DNA from: Candidatus Heimdallarchaeota archaeon
GTDB lineage: Archaea; Asgardarchaeota; Heimdallarchaeia; Heimdallarchaeales; Kariarchaeaceae
Assembly (NCBI GenBank): GCA_030149205.1
Contig: JASBSB010000006.1
Location: 496,001-560,000, forward strand
Reading direction: 5' to 3'
DNA: 64,000 bases
In this document: piece by piece, positions 16,866-26,129 of the stretch
How positions within the stretch are numbered: the first letter of the stretch is position 1
Layout: the number at the start of each line of letters is the position of its first letter
Made by a program: the position numbers and the translations under genes
Notes under the pieces: model-generated
Database searches by the model: none
What the model was told of the DNA's origin: nothing
What the model saw: only the letters and a program-made list of their open reading frames with translations

Positions 16866-18410
16866 ATGGTAACAATAGGGAAATTAATGGAGGATGGTTA
16901 CGACGGTTGTTCCATTAGATCAATTATGACGGATCTGTCATTTCGTTCCCGTGTACTTTCAGATAATACAGTCAGAGGAAATGATGAATCAAAGAAGTTA
17001 GTAATGGATAAGATTGCAGTCGGTGGAAAAGTCCTACTAACTGGCCCTACAGGAGAAGCTAAGACTCTCTTCGCCAGGGTACTACTTAATCATATTACCA
17101 GAGAAATCAATACTAAGAAGTATCATATAAAAACAAGTCCATTTTTGGAAGATGCTGGATATATTATCAAAGTTATACAAAATTATGATAAAAATATTTT
17201 TAGTTCAATAGCTGTACTTCAAAGTCTTTCCCCATATAGTAGAATTGCTATTGAGAGTGTACTATCTGATGCTACAACAAAGGTAAATCTTGATAATACA
17301 GAACAACTAATAAAACTTGGAAAGAAAGTTCCTGAGGCATTGATGGAGTTAGAAGCTGAAAAAACCTTGGTGAGAACTGCACAGATTGACCCAAGAAATG
17401 ACCCTGATTCTTTGTATATGCTTCTTGCAGGTGTTGAAAACTTAGAGCAATTATTTAGTAAGGAAAGTGAAACAACATTTCACCATACAACTCATAAAGT
17501 TGGATCATTATCCCAAGGATTTCTTATAGTTAATGAGATACAGAGATTACACCTATCTTTGCTGGAGTCTCTTATGGGGTTCCTGGAGGATCCTGAGGGT
17601 ATAAAATACAACCTTGCAGGTCAACCAATTTACGTCGATGGAGCAATAATTTTTACTTCCAATGCACCACTAACTGTATTCGGAGAAGAGTCACAACCTA
17701 TAATCAACCGTATTCCTGAAGTACTGTGGCCAGCACGTAATATTGAGGATAGAATTTCAATAGTTCAAGATATGTTTGAAGAACATCTGGTTTTACAAAG
17801 AGCAAATATCGTTGCTAATCCTACCTTAATTCAAATGTATGAACTAACTGGAATGGGGAAAAATGACTTTATTTCTAAATTAGCCATTGAATTTGTAGCA
17901 ACACTTGCTGGTGAATCAATACCTAACTCATTAAAGAATCTCAGAGGAAGATCAGAGAACAGAAACACACGTGCAGAGTTCTATTCTGGCCTTGATGAAA
18001 TTCACAACCCTCAAAGGAGCCCACATATTGACCTGCGTACCTTGAATAACGCAATTGGAGAGATAGTTATTAGGGCTACTGAGGATATAACCACTGAGGG
18101 GAATATTTTAACCTTAGAAAGTGTCCAGAAGACTTTAGAGCTTTATGATATTTCACCCACACTAATTAACAATGCACTTCAGTCAATCAAGTTAAACCTC
18201 AGGAATCATATTAGAGAAGGTGAGAGCGCAATTAAGGTGGAGGATGTTTCTGAAGAACTAGACCGGTTAACCTCTCTTACTGAGCAAGACCTGATTTCAA
18301 TCATCATGAGCTATGAATCCCTTGAAGGAAAAGATAAGAAGGATGTTGATGAGATTTTGACTAAGCTTAAACCAAGCTACGAATCCTTATTAGAAGTAGC
18401 ATACTTATAA
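16866..18410 (+). CDS. MoxR/PrkA-like AAA+ ATPase of a four-gene operon
   Basis: 514 aa. Walker A is GPTGEAKT (residues 60-67), of the xxAKT form seen in MoxR and PrkA ATPases. About 150 residues separate it from Walker B, where the acidic pair is changed to asparagine-glutamate (FLIVNEIQRL, 219-228). Sensor-1 is IIFTSNAP (261-268), and the region GSLSQGFLIVNE plus the long insertion recalls PrkA-type kinase AAA modules. A helical tail of about 130 residues follows. It is 11 bases upstream of a VWA protein, the standard MoxR-VWA chaperone pairing. Expected to remodel or insert cofactors or subunits in a target complex; target unknown. Confidence 0.82.
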   Translation: MVTIGKLMEDGYDGCSIRSIMTDLSFRSRVLSDNTVRGNDESKKLVMDKIAVGGKVLLTGPTGEAKTLFARVLLNHITREINTKKYHIKTSPFLEDAGYIIKVIQNYDKNIFSSIAVLQSLSPYSRIAIESVLSDATTKVNLDNTEQLIKLGKKVPEALMELEAEKTLVRTAQIDPRNDPDSLYMLLAGVENLEQLFSKESETTFHHTTHKVGSLSQGFLIVNEIQRLHLSLLESLMGFLEDPEGIKYNLAGQPIYVDGAIIFTSNAPLTVFGEESQPIINRIPEVLWPARNIEDRISIVQDMFEEHLVLQRANIVANPTLIQMYELTGMGKNDFISKLAIEFVATLAGESIPNSLKNLRGRSENRNTRAEFYSGLDEIHNPQRSPHIDLRTLNNAIGEIVIRATEDITTEGNILTLESVQKTLELYDISPTLINNALQSIKLNLRNHIREGESAIKVEDVSEELDRLTSLTEQDLISIIMSYESLEGKDKKDVDEILTKLKPSYESLLEVAYL

Positions 18411-18421
18411 GAGGAATTTAA

Positions 18422-19801
18422 ATGCCTCACAGGATCAAATGGTTAACAGAAGCACATTATCAGGATCCATTGGTAGACTATGGGTCAACTGAATTTGTAT
18501 TACAGTTTGAGAATGCTGCAGATCTGTTACAAAAATGGAGAAATCCTAAACTAGGAAGATCATCAAGAGAAGGAACGGTTATTCGATTAGCAAATGAGGC
18601 TAATCGTACGATAACAACCATTGAGAATACGCTTCTGACAACCTCATTAGATGAGAAAACAGAGAGAGACTTGATCGAACAACTAAAAATTTTGAACTTT
18701 ATGTTGAACTTTACCCTTCCTGAGGCACTGGAATTAATCAATACCGACCAGTTGCTTTCTATTGAAGATGTGTTAAAATTCATACAAAAACATCTTAACC
18801 TTATGCAACAAGAAATTCAGATAGACGTAGGAATGGCTCAGGGGATACTGAACCAATTAAAGGATATTACTGACATCGAAATAAAGGATCAGTTTGGTAG
18901 GTCACGAAAAGTTAATCGAGATGAAGTGTTGGATGTTTTAGGAAGGACATTGGCAAATTTGATCATACGACAGTCATCTCTCAGACCTGTAGACCAGGTT
19001 GATATCAAACCTCGAGGTAAGCTACTGCTAAAAGAGACATTTAAAGCAGCTGTGTTAAGAACCTCTCGAATACCACCAGATGAGGTAATTTCAGATGATA
19101 TAAGAGTTGTAAATCAGGATAGGCTTTCATTGATTTACTTTATTGTAGATGTAAGTCAATCTATGTCAATACCAGTGTTTTCAGGAGGGCTCACAAGATT
19201 AGATGGCGCACTACTCACCTCACTAGGAATGTTTTATTATTTCAATACAGTAAACAGACGGAAACGTCGATCATTTGATACTTTTAAGATGCATCTTGTT
19301 CCTGTGACCAAACTTCCTTATGTGATAGAAGACAAGAGAAAATTGGAAGATTTTCTCTATAATGCTGAGGCAAAGGGAAAAACAAGATTGGTGCATGCTT
19401 TAAATGCAGTACATAATCATGTGAAATCCTATCAAAAAAACAATGATTTTGATGTTCAGGTAATTGTCCTAACAGATGGAAGACCAAATGTCCCCTTTGA
19501 GGGAAGAGTCCCAGGTGTTAAAAATAAGTTCCTAAATGAATATTTAAATGAATCTACCACAAACGTAGATACCAAGACCTGTATGCTTCAGCTTAACCAG
19601 TTTTTCAACTATTTAAAAAGAAACACAATCCGAGAATGGGATATTTCATATTTCCTGATGGCACCAGAAAAATTTAGGAATTCTGACCTGTTTAAGGACA
19701 CTCAGGTAATGTTAACAGGAATAACAAAACCAGTATTAGTTGATCCAACACAGATAGAAAAGCTTGGTGCAACTATTATTAGGAATATGGTGATGGGCTG
19801 A
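18422..19801 (+). CDS. VWA-domain partner of the AAA+ ATPase
   Basis: 459 aa. The first 230 residues are helical; a von Willebrand A domain follows with an intact metal-ion site: DVSQSMS (243-249), a threonine in GKTRL (319-323) and VIVLTDGRPN (347-356). VWA proteins encoded next to MoxR-type ATPases act as adaptors that bind the substrate of the ATPase. An AAGAGGAA ribosome site precedes the ATG. Its stop overlaps the next start as TGATG, so expression is coupled. No signal peptide, so cytosolic. Confidence 0.87.
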   Translation: MPHRIKWLTEAHYQDPLVDYGSTEFVLQFENAADLLQKWRNPKLGRSSREGTVIRLANEANRTITTIENTLLTTSLDEKTERDLIEQLKILNFMLNFTLPEALELINTDQLLSIEDVLKFIQKHLNLMQQEIQIDVGMAQGILNQLKDITDIEIKDQFGRSRKVNRDEVLDVLGRTLANLIIRQSSLRPVDQVDIKPRGKLLLKETFKAAVLRTSRIPPDEVISDDIRVVNQDRLSLIYFIVDVSQSMSIPVFSGGLTRLDGALLTSLGMFYYFNTVNRRKRRSFDTFKMHLVPVTKLPYVIEDKRKLEDFLYNAEAKGKTRLVHALNAVHNHVKSYQKNNDFDVQVIVLTDGRPNVPFEGRVPGVKNKFLNEYLNESTTNVDTKTCMLQLNQFFNYLKRNTIREWDISYFLMAPEKFRNSDLFKDTQVMLTGITKPVLVDPTQIEKLGATIIRNMVMG

Positions 19802-21318
19802 TGTTAGAACTAAAACAAGAATTTCTTGAAGCATATTTAGAAGCAAGAAAAGAGTTGAAAGAATTAATTGGAAAGGATCCGTCAGATTATGTTGTTGCTT
19901 TATTTATAGATTCACAAATTTATGATTCTGTACTAATGCAAACCTTACAAGGAGAGACACCCCATGCATTATTATCAACCAATGAATTAGAGCTATTACG
20001 GGAGATTAAGGATAATAAAAAGATTGTCCCTAATGGTATAGATCTATTTTTTGGATCTAAAAAACCAAGGATCTATCTGCCCAGTAACAGATTTAAATTG
20101 TCCAAGCAGGTGTTAAAAGCTAAATTAGTTCAGTTGCTTGCAATGGCAACTCTCTGTGAAAATAGCATGTCTAGATTTCCGACCCTTTTAGAACAGATAT
20201 ATAGAAATGATTCTATCATTAAAGAACTTTTTTCAAATAATGTATTCGAGTTGATCAAAGAGAGAGGAACTCCATGGGCATGGCAATATTTCCAAGATTT
20301 TGTTGCAACCATGAGATTGCTAGCAATTTATGGGTTTGATGATTTTTATGTTCCACCGAACACAGTTAGGAAAACTTCAGTCTTCTATAACTTTTTACTT
20401 GAAATAAAGGATATTAACAAGGAGAGGGCCCAACTCACAAGAAAACTTCCTTTGTTTGATCTTGTACTTGTTGGATTTGGTCATAAGGTATTGCGGACAT
20501 ACATAAACTCCTTACCTGAGAAAGTCCAGGAAGGGGTGGTTCCACAATTAAAAGCTAATCTCGGTCAACCAATTGGAGAGTTAGGTTCAATGTTTTTTGA
20601 TCTCTTGTCTGAATTAGAGGAAAATAAAGATAAAAACATCTTGGAGATAGCTACTGACTTAAAAAGTGATTATGACCTTGTACGTCACTGGAATAGGAAA
20701 GAAACTAAGCAATTCGTAGAAGAACTAAGAGAAAAATCAAGCCAAGAGGCAATTCATTGGCATTCATACCGAAATGGCTATTGGACTGACCTTTGGCCAC
20801 TTAGAGCTCGAACCTTTGATCAGGTCGCTGCATATATTGGAAAGATTCAAAGGAAAAATATGAGTCTTTTAGCAGATATATTGGAAGATAAACCAGAAGT
20901 AGAATATCATGGAAGTATAGAACTCTCTGACAAGGAAGTAGTGGTATTTAGTATCAAACCTGATACAATAGGTCAAGAACAATTAATAATTCTTAGAAAT
21001 CATCTGCTTGCCAGAAAAGATGAATTTCTCACGCCCCTACCAGGATTACCTGATGTAATTGTATTTAAAAAATTTGCTGGGATGCACATTGCCTCATATA
21101 TTGGAGTAAAGAATACCGACAGATATCCAAAATCCCCATATGATTTACCATTAATAACAAGGGCAATTCAGGTATCCAAGAAAAAGGATGCTTATCTTAG
21201 TGTATTGAGAGAGGAGGAAGGAAAACTTAGTGAGACTGCAGATTATTCTAAATTAAAGGGGCTCTCTGAACCTCAACATAGAGCAATTCGATATCTCATT
21301 AGACAGGAGGACAGTTGA
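19801..21318 (+). CDS. Unknown 505-aa protein, third gene of the AAA/VWA operon
   Basis: I do not recognise this protein. It is soluble and mostly helical, with notable segments RFPTLLEQIY, GTPWAWQYFQDFVATMRLL, AIHWHSYRNGYWTDLWPLRAR (short of 20 when split at WHSY) and a beta-rich part near 380-440 with HGSIELSDKEVVVFSI. No nucleotide-binding, metal or catalytic motif is evident. It overlaps the VWA gene by one base and is one base ahead of the HEAT gene, so it is an obligate member of the same unit. It may be the dedicated substrate or a scaffold of the complex. Confidence 0.75.
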   Translation: MLELKQEFLEAYLEARKELKELIGKDPSDYVVALFIDSQIYDSVLMQTLQGETPHALLSTNELELLREIKDNKKIVPNGIDLFFGSKKPRIYLPSNRFKLSKQVLKAKLVQLLAMATLCENSMSRFPTLLEQIYRNDSIIKELFSNNVFELIKERGTPWAWQYFQDFVATMRLLAIYGFDDFYVPPNTVRKTSVFYNFLLEIKDINKERAQLTRKLPLFDLVLVGFGHKVLRTYINSLPEKVQEGVVPQLKANLGQPIGELGSMFFDLLSELEENKDKNILEIATDLKSDYDLVRHWNRKETKQFVEELREKSSQEAIHWHSYRNGYWTDLWPLRARTFDQVAAYIGKIQRKNMSLLADILEDKPEVEYHGSIELSDKEVVVFSIKPDTIGQEQLIILRNHLLARKDEFLTPLPGLPDVIVFKKFAGMHIASYIGVKNTDRYPKSPYDLPLITRAIQVSKKKDAYLSVLREEEGKLSETADYSKLKGLSEPQHRAIRYLIRQEDS

Positions 21319-21319
21319 A

Positions 21320-22126
21320 ATGGGACCTTTTAAGAAAATCAATGACAATCTTCTCAGTAGAATTGCAAGAAAGAGGCTTTCTAACCAAAATAACCTAGAT
21401 AAAATATCTGCTATTCACGTTTTGATGGAAGTTGGAACAATTCAAGACTTAGAAACTCTATTGCTGAATCTTTGGAAAGAACCTACCCATGAAATCCAAA
21501 TTGAGATGCTTAAAGCCATCAAACATTTAACAAAATCATTGAATTACACAAAGGCAACTGATATTATCAAAAAATATCTTTCTACTGGTAATTTAAGAGA
21601 AAGAATGCTTGCTGTTGAATTATGTGAGCCTTTTCCACTTGTCACAAGAGAGAATATTCTATTGGAAAAATCAAAAGAAAGTGAGGATGATTTGTTATTT
21701 TTACTGGTCAGAGTTTTAAGAGGTTCAAAAGATCTTGACTTTTTAGATAGAATTATTTCACATTCCTTTACAAAAGATCTGGTTTTACGTAGAGCAATCT
21801 ATACAACCTGGTTTGAGGGTATCAGCAACCTCCCAGAGGATCAAAAGCTTTATTACGGAACTAAAAATATTCATACTCTCATTCGTGCAACCTACGAGAT
21901 GAATGATAAGGGTACTCTCCTTAATTGGGTACTTGCAAATGCTGATAGAAGTGATTTACCAGAACCAAAGGCATATCCTGAATTTATCTTTCGATATGTA
22001 ATCAGTTTAATTCATCGTTGGGAGTATGACCCAGACGTGAATCGTGCACTTCATCAGTTAATCGTTCCAGCGTATTTCACATTTGATGAGAGGAATGATG
22101 ACCTCAAAGAGTTCGTGATTGTATAA
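21320..22126 (+). CDS. HEAT-repeat-like protein, last gene of the AAA/VWA operon
   Basis: 268 aa, all helical. The N-terminal half shows HEAT/ARM-like units (NLDKISAIHVLMEVG, IQDLETLLLNLWKE, HEIQIEMLKAIKHL, LRERMLAVELCEPF). No catalytic motif is seen. TGA of the previous gene and the ATG here are separated by a single A, so the two are coupled. In VWA-MoxR clusters helical-repeat proteins often act as scaffolds; that role is inferred. The operon ends here, 44 bases from the convergent neighbour. Confidence 0.7.
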   Translation: MGPFKKINDNLLSRIARKRLSNQNNLDKISAIHVLMEVGTIQDLETLLLNLWKEPTHEIQIEMLKAIKHLTKSLNYTKATDIIKKYLSTGNLRERMLAVELCEPFPLVTRENILLEKSKESEDDLLFLLVRVLRGSKDLDFLDRIISHSFTKDLVLRRAIYTTWFEGISNLPEDQKLYYGTKNIHTLIRATYEMNDKGTLLNWVLANADRSDLPEPKAYPEFIFRYVISLIHRWEYDPDVNRALHQLIVPAYFTFDERNDDLKEFVIV

Positions 22127-22170
22127 AATTTTTATATATATCTAAAACTTTCCGTGAGTAATTGAATACA

Positions 22171-22587
22171 TCATAAAGCCATGATTAATTCATTCATATC
22201 ATTCTGCCATTTCCAGAATCCCCAATAAATTAATACAAAGAAAGGAATAATTAGAAAAGTTAATATTGACATTAATATAACCATTACAGGAGATGTGCCT
22301 TCAGGAAGACCTTTTGCCATCCTTAAAGTGTTAAGGTTTGAATATCGAGTCCAAGCTGGAATAAACCAAAGAATTGGAAAAAAAATCCCAATAAACAATA
22401 ATAAAAATGCCATTAAGGGACTCATAGTTGAAACAGGGGTGCCCCCTTGTGAGACTATTTGAGCAGCTTGTTCCATTTCAGAGAAGTTAAACCAAAGATA
22501 AACCAAAAATCCAATTCCTGTAAAAATAGATAGGAGGAACCAGTTAGTTGCATTTCTTGTAGGTATAGGTGTCATTTGTTGTGCCAT
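22171..22587 (-). CDS. DUF4234-like small membrane protein
   Basis: 138 aa with three predicted helices. The pattern RNATNWFLLSIFTGIGFLVY-LWF, a hydrophilic EMEQAA stretch, then TRYSNLNTLRMAKGLPEG and a final helix with FKWQND-like ending fits the DUF4234 group of small membrane proteins with no assigned function. No catalytic residues. It stands alone downstream of the PAN gene on the same strand with a long gap. Confidence 0.6.
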   Translation of the reverse strand: MAQQMTPIPTRNATNWFLLSIFTGIGFLVYLWFNFSEMEQAAQIVSQGGTPVSTMSPLMAFLLLFIGIFFPILWFIPAWTRYSNLNTLRMAKGLPEGTSPVMVILMSILTFLIIPFFVLIYWGFWKWQNDMNELIMAL

Positions 22588-22825
22588 TGTACCACTGTGC
22601 TGATTGATAATTAATAAATTATAAATTTTTCTCCTAGCTATTTCATTTATATCAATATTCTATATAATTCCTATCATATGTATAAATTTCTTATAATTGA
22701 GTAATTACATAAGAAGAGATATTGTAAATTATTTTTATCACAAATTAAATTCATTAAAAAACATGAATTTACGTTTAAATACTTTTAATTGTATATTTAT
22801 AGGTTATTACTATAATAAATAGATG

Positions 22826-24028
22826 TCAAATAAAAATATCTAAAGAATCATTATCTTTGGATTTTCTCTCGGTTTCTATTTTGTCAAATGCGCTTCGGAA
22901 GTCTTTCATGGTGATCTGCGTTCTTTTTTCTCGTATGGCAAACATTCCAGCTTCTATACACACATTTCGAATATCTGCTCCTGAATAATCTTTAGATTTT
23001 TTGACTAAATAATCTATGTTGATTTCCTCAGCCAGATTTAGTCCTCTCAGATGAACTGCAAAAATTTCTTTCCTTCCTTCCTCATCAGCTGCAGGTACCT
23101 CAATCAGTCTATCAAACCGTCCAGGTCTTAAGAGAGCAGTATCCAAGATATCAGGTCTGTTAGTAGCACCAATTACCTTTACATTTCCTCTGGATTCAAA
23201 TCCGTCCATACTTGATAATAATTGCATCAGAGTTCTTTGAACCTCTCTATCACCGCTTGTGGCAATTTCTAACCGTTTTGATCCGATAGCATCCATCTCA
23301 TCAATAAAGATTATTGAAGGTGAATTTTCAATCGCAAATTCGAATAGCTCTCTAACAAGTCTAGCACCTTCTCCAATAAACTTTTGCACGAGTTCAGAGG
23401 CTATAATTCTTATAAATTTCGCATTGGTCTCTCTTGCTACTGCCTTTGCTAACAGGGTTTTCCCTGTTCCAGGTGGCCCATGTAAAAGAATCCCTTTTGG
23501 GGGGGATATTCCAATCTCTTCAAATATCTCTGGGTGTTTTAAGGGAAGCTCAACAACTTCTTTTATTTCTTCAATTTGATTTTTCAGTCCACCAATATCT
23601 TCATAACTAATAGAAGGTTTGTTTTCAACCTCCATGGCCCTGACTGTTGGATCGTGAGATTGTGGTAATATTTCCACTATTGCGAATGACCTTTGATTTA
23701 AGCCTATACGAGTGTTAGGTTTGAGTTGATCCTCAGAGATCTTGCTACTTACATTAACCACTAGTTGAGGCCCTGTACTGGATTTAACAATTGCTCTATT
23801 ATCTCCAAGGTATTCTAAGATTACTCCTTCAAATAGGGGGGGTGCCCTTAAGCGTTCCAATTCACTTCTTATATTATTAACCTCTCTCTGTAACCTTAAC
23901 CTTTCTCCTTCAACAACTTGCTTCTCTTTCTCTAACCTCTTTGTTTGTCTCTCTAAGTGTCTTGTGTAACTTAATAGATATGAGGCATCTTGGGTTGGAA
24001 TTTCTACATCTTCTTCTTCGACAGGCAT
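22826..24028 (-). CDS. pan: Proteasome-activating nucleotidase (PAN)
   Basis: Hexameric AAA ATPase that unfolds substrates for the 20S proteasome. Order of parts: N-terminal coiled coil (18-61), OB domain (63-130), Walker A GPPGTGKT (184-191), Walker [11 protein letters not shown] (238-247), sensor and arginine-finger region [20 protein letters not shown], and the C-terminal helical lid. 400 aa is standard. The very C-terminus is DIFI; the consensus docking tail is hydrophobic-Tyr-X, here hydrophobic-Phe-X, which may still open the 20S gate. Proteasome subunits are not in the window. Confidence 0.94.
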   Translation of the reverse strand: MPVEEEDVEIPTQDASYLLSYTRHLERQTKRLEKEKQVVEGERLRLQREVNNIRSELERLRAPPLFEGVILEYLGDNRAIVKSSTGPQLVVNVSSKISEDQLKPNTRIGLNQRSFAIVEILPQSHDPTVRAMEVENKPSISYEDIGGLKNQIEEIKEVVELPLKHPEIFEEIGISPPKGILLHGPPGTGKTLLAKAVARETNAKFIRIIASELVQKFIGEGARLVRELFEFAIENSPSIIFIDEMDAIGSKRLEIATSGDREVQRTLMQLLSSMDGFESRGNVKVIGATNRPDILDTALLRPGRFDRLIEVPAADEEGRKEIFAVHLRGLNLAEEINIDYLVKKSKDYSGADIRNVCIEAGMFAIREKRTQITMKDFRSAFDKIETERKSKDNDSLDIFI

Positions 24029-24187
24029 AAGTTCCCTATGATAAACTATAATGTTCCTTTTTAATATTTGTTTCCTTAGAGTAATTTACTCTTTGATTTT
24101 TACTGACAAGTATCGTTTTTTTTAGAGTCTGAGTGATAACTTCAACAATCGATTAGTTTTTAAGAGTCAACTTCCATATACAAAGTA

Positions 24188-24568
24188 ATGGAAACATTAG
24201 AACCTCAATTAGAACTCCCTTCTGTTACAGTAAGTGATGAAGCTGTAAAGCAGATTTTAGAAGTTGTTAAACAACAGGGTGGAAAGAAACTTTATTTGAG
24301 ATTGTTTATTCAACCAAATGGTGGAGGATTGTCATTTGGAATGGCATTAGATACCAAAAAGAATTCTGACGATCATTCTGAAATTCATGAAAGTGGAATT
24401 GAAGTAATAATCGATAGCCTATCATTCCCTTACCTAAAAGGTGCATCAGTTTCTTACACCGTGGGTGAGCAGACAGGTTTCTCAATTTCTAGCCCAAATG
24501 CTGAGCTTTTAGCTGCTGGTGGAGCCTCTTGTGGTTCCTGTAGTGGTGATGCTGGCTGCTGTGGTTGA
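24188..24568 (+). CDS. A-type (IscA/HesB-like) protein with rearranged cysteines
   Basis: 126 aa. The HesB-like fold is visible in SVTVSDEAVKQILEVVKQQ, LYLRLFIQPNGGGLSFGMAL and GASVSYTVGEQTGFSI-SSPNA. A-type Fe-S carriers normally use one cysteine in GGCSG and two in a C-terminal CGCG. The first is glycine here (GGGLS), and the tail is a cysteine cluster, ASCGSCSGDAGCCG (residues 114-126). It may bind iron or a cluster by a different geometry. No other Fe-S assembly gene is adjacent; a SufE gene lies at 46 kb. Confidence 0.75.
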   Translation: METLEPQLELPSVTVSDEAVKQILEVVKQQGGKKLYLRLFIQPNGGGLSFGMALDTKKNSDDHSEIHESGIEVIIDSLSFPYLKGASVSYTVGEQTGFSISSPNAELLAAGGASCGSCSGDAGCCG

Positions 24569-24644
24569 TAAGTAAGAATTAATCTTTTAAATGTAGCAAA
24601 TTAGCCTAGAAAATATAAATAGTCAAACTCAACAACTTATTCTT

Positions 24645-25019
24645 ATGAACCTTATGTTTAATAGTTCAGCAATATTAAAAGAAGAGGAAGATTATAAGAA
24701 ATTAAATTTAGCACCTGAACAAAGGGCGATAGTAGAACAGCTCGGAGCAGTTCTTAATAATTATCTTGAACTCTCAAAGTTAGCTACCCTTGGATTTATC
24801 TGGAAATCTATTCGTGACTGGCAGGTAAAATATTCCAGAAGTATATCTGAACTTTCGAATTCACCACCACAAGATAGACTTGCATCTGTTAAAGAGATGT
24901 CTGAGACACTTAAAATATATTTGATTAAAGTGTTGAGAAGAACAGAGGATGAAAACACGATAAAAAGAGCAGTAGATTCTATGTATAGGTTTTACTCGGC
25001 TCAGTTTTCTAAACGTTAA
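24645..25019 (+). CDS. Unknown 124-aa helical protein
   Basis: Not recognised. Predicted soluble and helical, with ILKEEEDYKKLNLAPEQRAI, a leucine-rich ELSKLATLGFIWKSIRDW segment and a basic end (VDSMYRFYSAQFSKR). No cysteines or motifs. It follows the A-type carrier by 76 bases on the same strand. A second in-frame ATG three codons in is possible. Confidence 0.55.
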   Translation: MNLMFNSSAILKEEEDYKKLNLAPEQRAIVEQLGAVLNNYLELSKLATLGFIWKSIRDWQVKYSRSISELSNSPPQDRLASVKEMSETLKIYLIKVLRRTEDENTIKRAVDSMYRFYSAQFSKR

Positions 25020-25238
25020 ATGTTAATTTAAATAAGGGTAAACCTTCATCCTATAATCAAATTTTATAATTAACACCATCTTTAACAAAAATTTAAGACC
25101 TAAGTTCGATTGTTCTAGATAATTCTAAATCTATTTATTGAGCAAAAAAAAATAATATGGTTATTGATGAAAGATGAAATAAATGTATGTTGAATTAAAG
25201 TTAAGCTTAAGAGATTACGGATTATTTTAACTTGATTT

Positions 25239-26129
25239 ATGTTGAAAGATGCAATTATTAATCTAACACCTGGATTTATTGTTCGCTTTTTCGCTAAACC
25301 ATATATTGGAGGATATGGGATAGATAATGCAATACAAAAAGCTGAAGATTATTATAATGAAAATCACTTTTATAGCACTCTGGATTTATTAGGTGAGAGT
25401 GTGAACAATAGGGAAGCTGTTGAATTTACCATGGATGTTTATAAACAACTTATCGCTAAAACTAACAAAGTTGAGAAAGCTACTATATCAATAAAACCAA
25501 CTGCCTTTGGGTTAAATTTTGATCAACAGTTTGCGGAAGAACAAATTATGGACCTGGTTAACTTTGCTGATAAACACAATATCCCTGTAACTCTAGATAT
25601 GGAAGAATCTGAATTTGTGGATAAAACCCTTGAAATGTATAAAAAATTGTTGAAGAAGCATCCTAACATAGGGACTGTACTTCAATCAAGGTTATTTAGG
25701 ACTGATAAAGATATTGAAGAGATGAAAGGAATCAAGGGAAGATTTCGCTGTGTAATTGGAATATACAATGAACCTGCATCCATAGCGCTTACTAATAAAA
25801 AAGAAATGAAGGAAAAATTAATTCAGCAGGTGGGAAATTTATTGGAACAGGGACATTATGTAGAGGTTGGAACACATGACGAGTATTATGTTAAAAAGAT
25901 AGTTGACACTTATGGGGAGAAATACAAAGATCGTTTGGAATTTCAGTTCTTATTAGGAGTTCCTTTAGCGAAGTTACAGAAAGAATTAGTGGATAATGGT
26001 CATAAGGTGAGGTTGTACCTACCTTTTGTTATCAGGAAAAATGATGCCACAGCGTATTTAAAAAGAAGAATGAAAAACAATCCCCATATGATAATTTATG
26101 TTATCAAAAACCTATTTAAAATAAACTAG
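25239..26129 (+). CDS. Proline dehydrogenase
   Basis: Oxidises proline to delta-1-pyrroline-5-carboxylate with FAD, first step of proline breakdown. 296 aa is the size of monofunctional PRODH. The TIM-barrel motifs are seen: KATISIKPTAFGLNF, VTLDMEESEF, EFQFLLGVP and the substrate-binding end VRLYLPFV with AYLKRRMKNNP (conserved RR). A pyrroline-5-carboxylate dehydrogenase is not in this window. Probably membrane-associated and feeding quinones, as in other PRODHs. Long 219-base upstream gap without other features. Confidence 0.88.
   Translation: MLKDAIINLTPGFIVRFFAKPYIGGYGIDNAIQKAEDYYNENHFYSTLDLLGESVNNREAVEFTMDVYKQLIAKTNKVEKATISIKPTAFGLNFDQQFAEEQIMDLVNFADKHNIPVTLDMEESEFVDKTLEMYKKLLKKHPNIGTVLQSRLFRTDKDIEEMKGIKGRFRCVIGIYNEPASIALTNKKEMKEKLIQQVGNLLEQGHYVEVGTHDEYYVKKIVDTYGEKYKDRLEFQFLLGVPLAKLQKELVDNGHKVRLYLPFVIRKNDATAYLKRRMKNNPHMIIYVIKNLFKIN

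Noticed and set aside
16866..19801. Magnesium chelatase BchI/BchD pair
   Set aside because: The AAA+/VWA pairing fits superficially, but the Walker B (NE), the long insertion and the absence of tetrapyrrole genes favour a MoxR/PrkA-like module.
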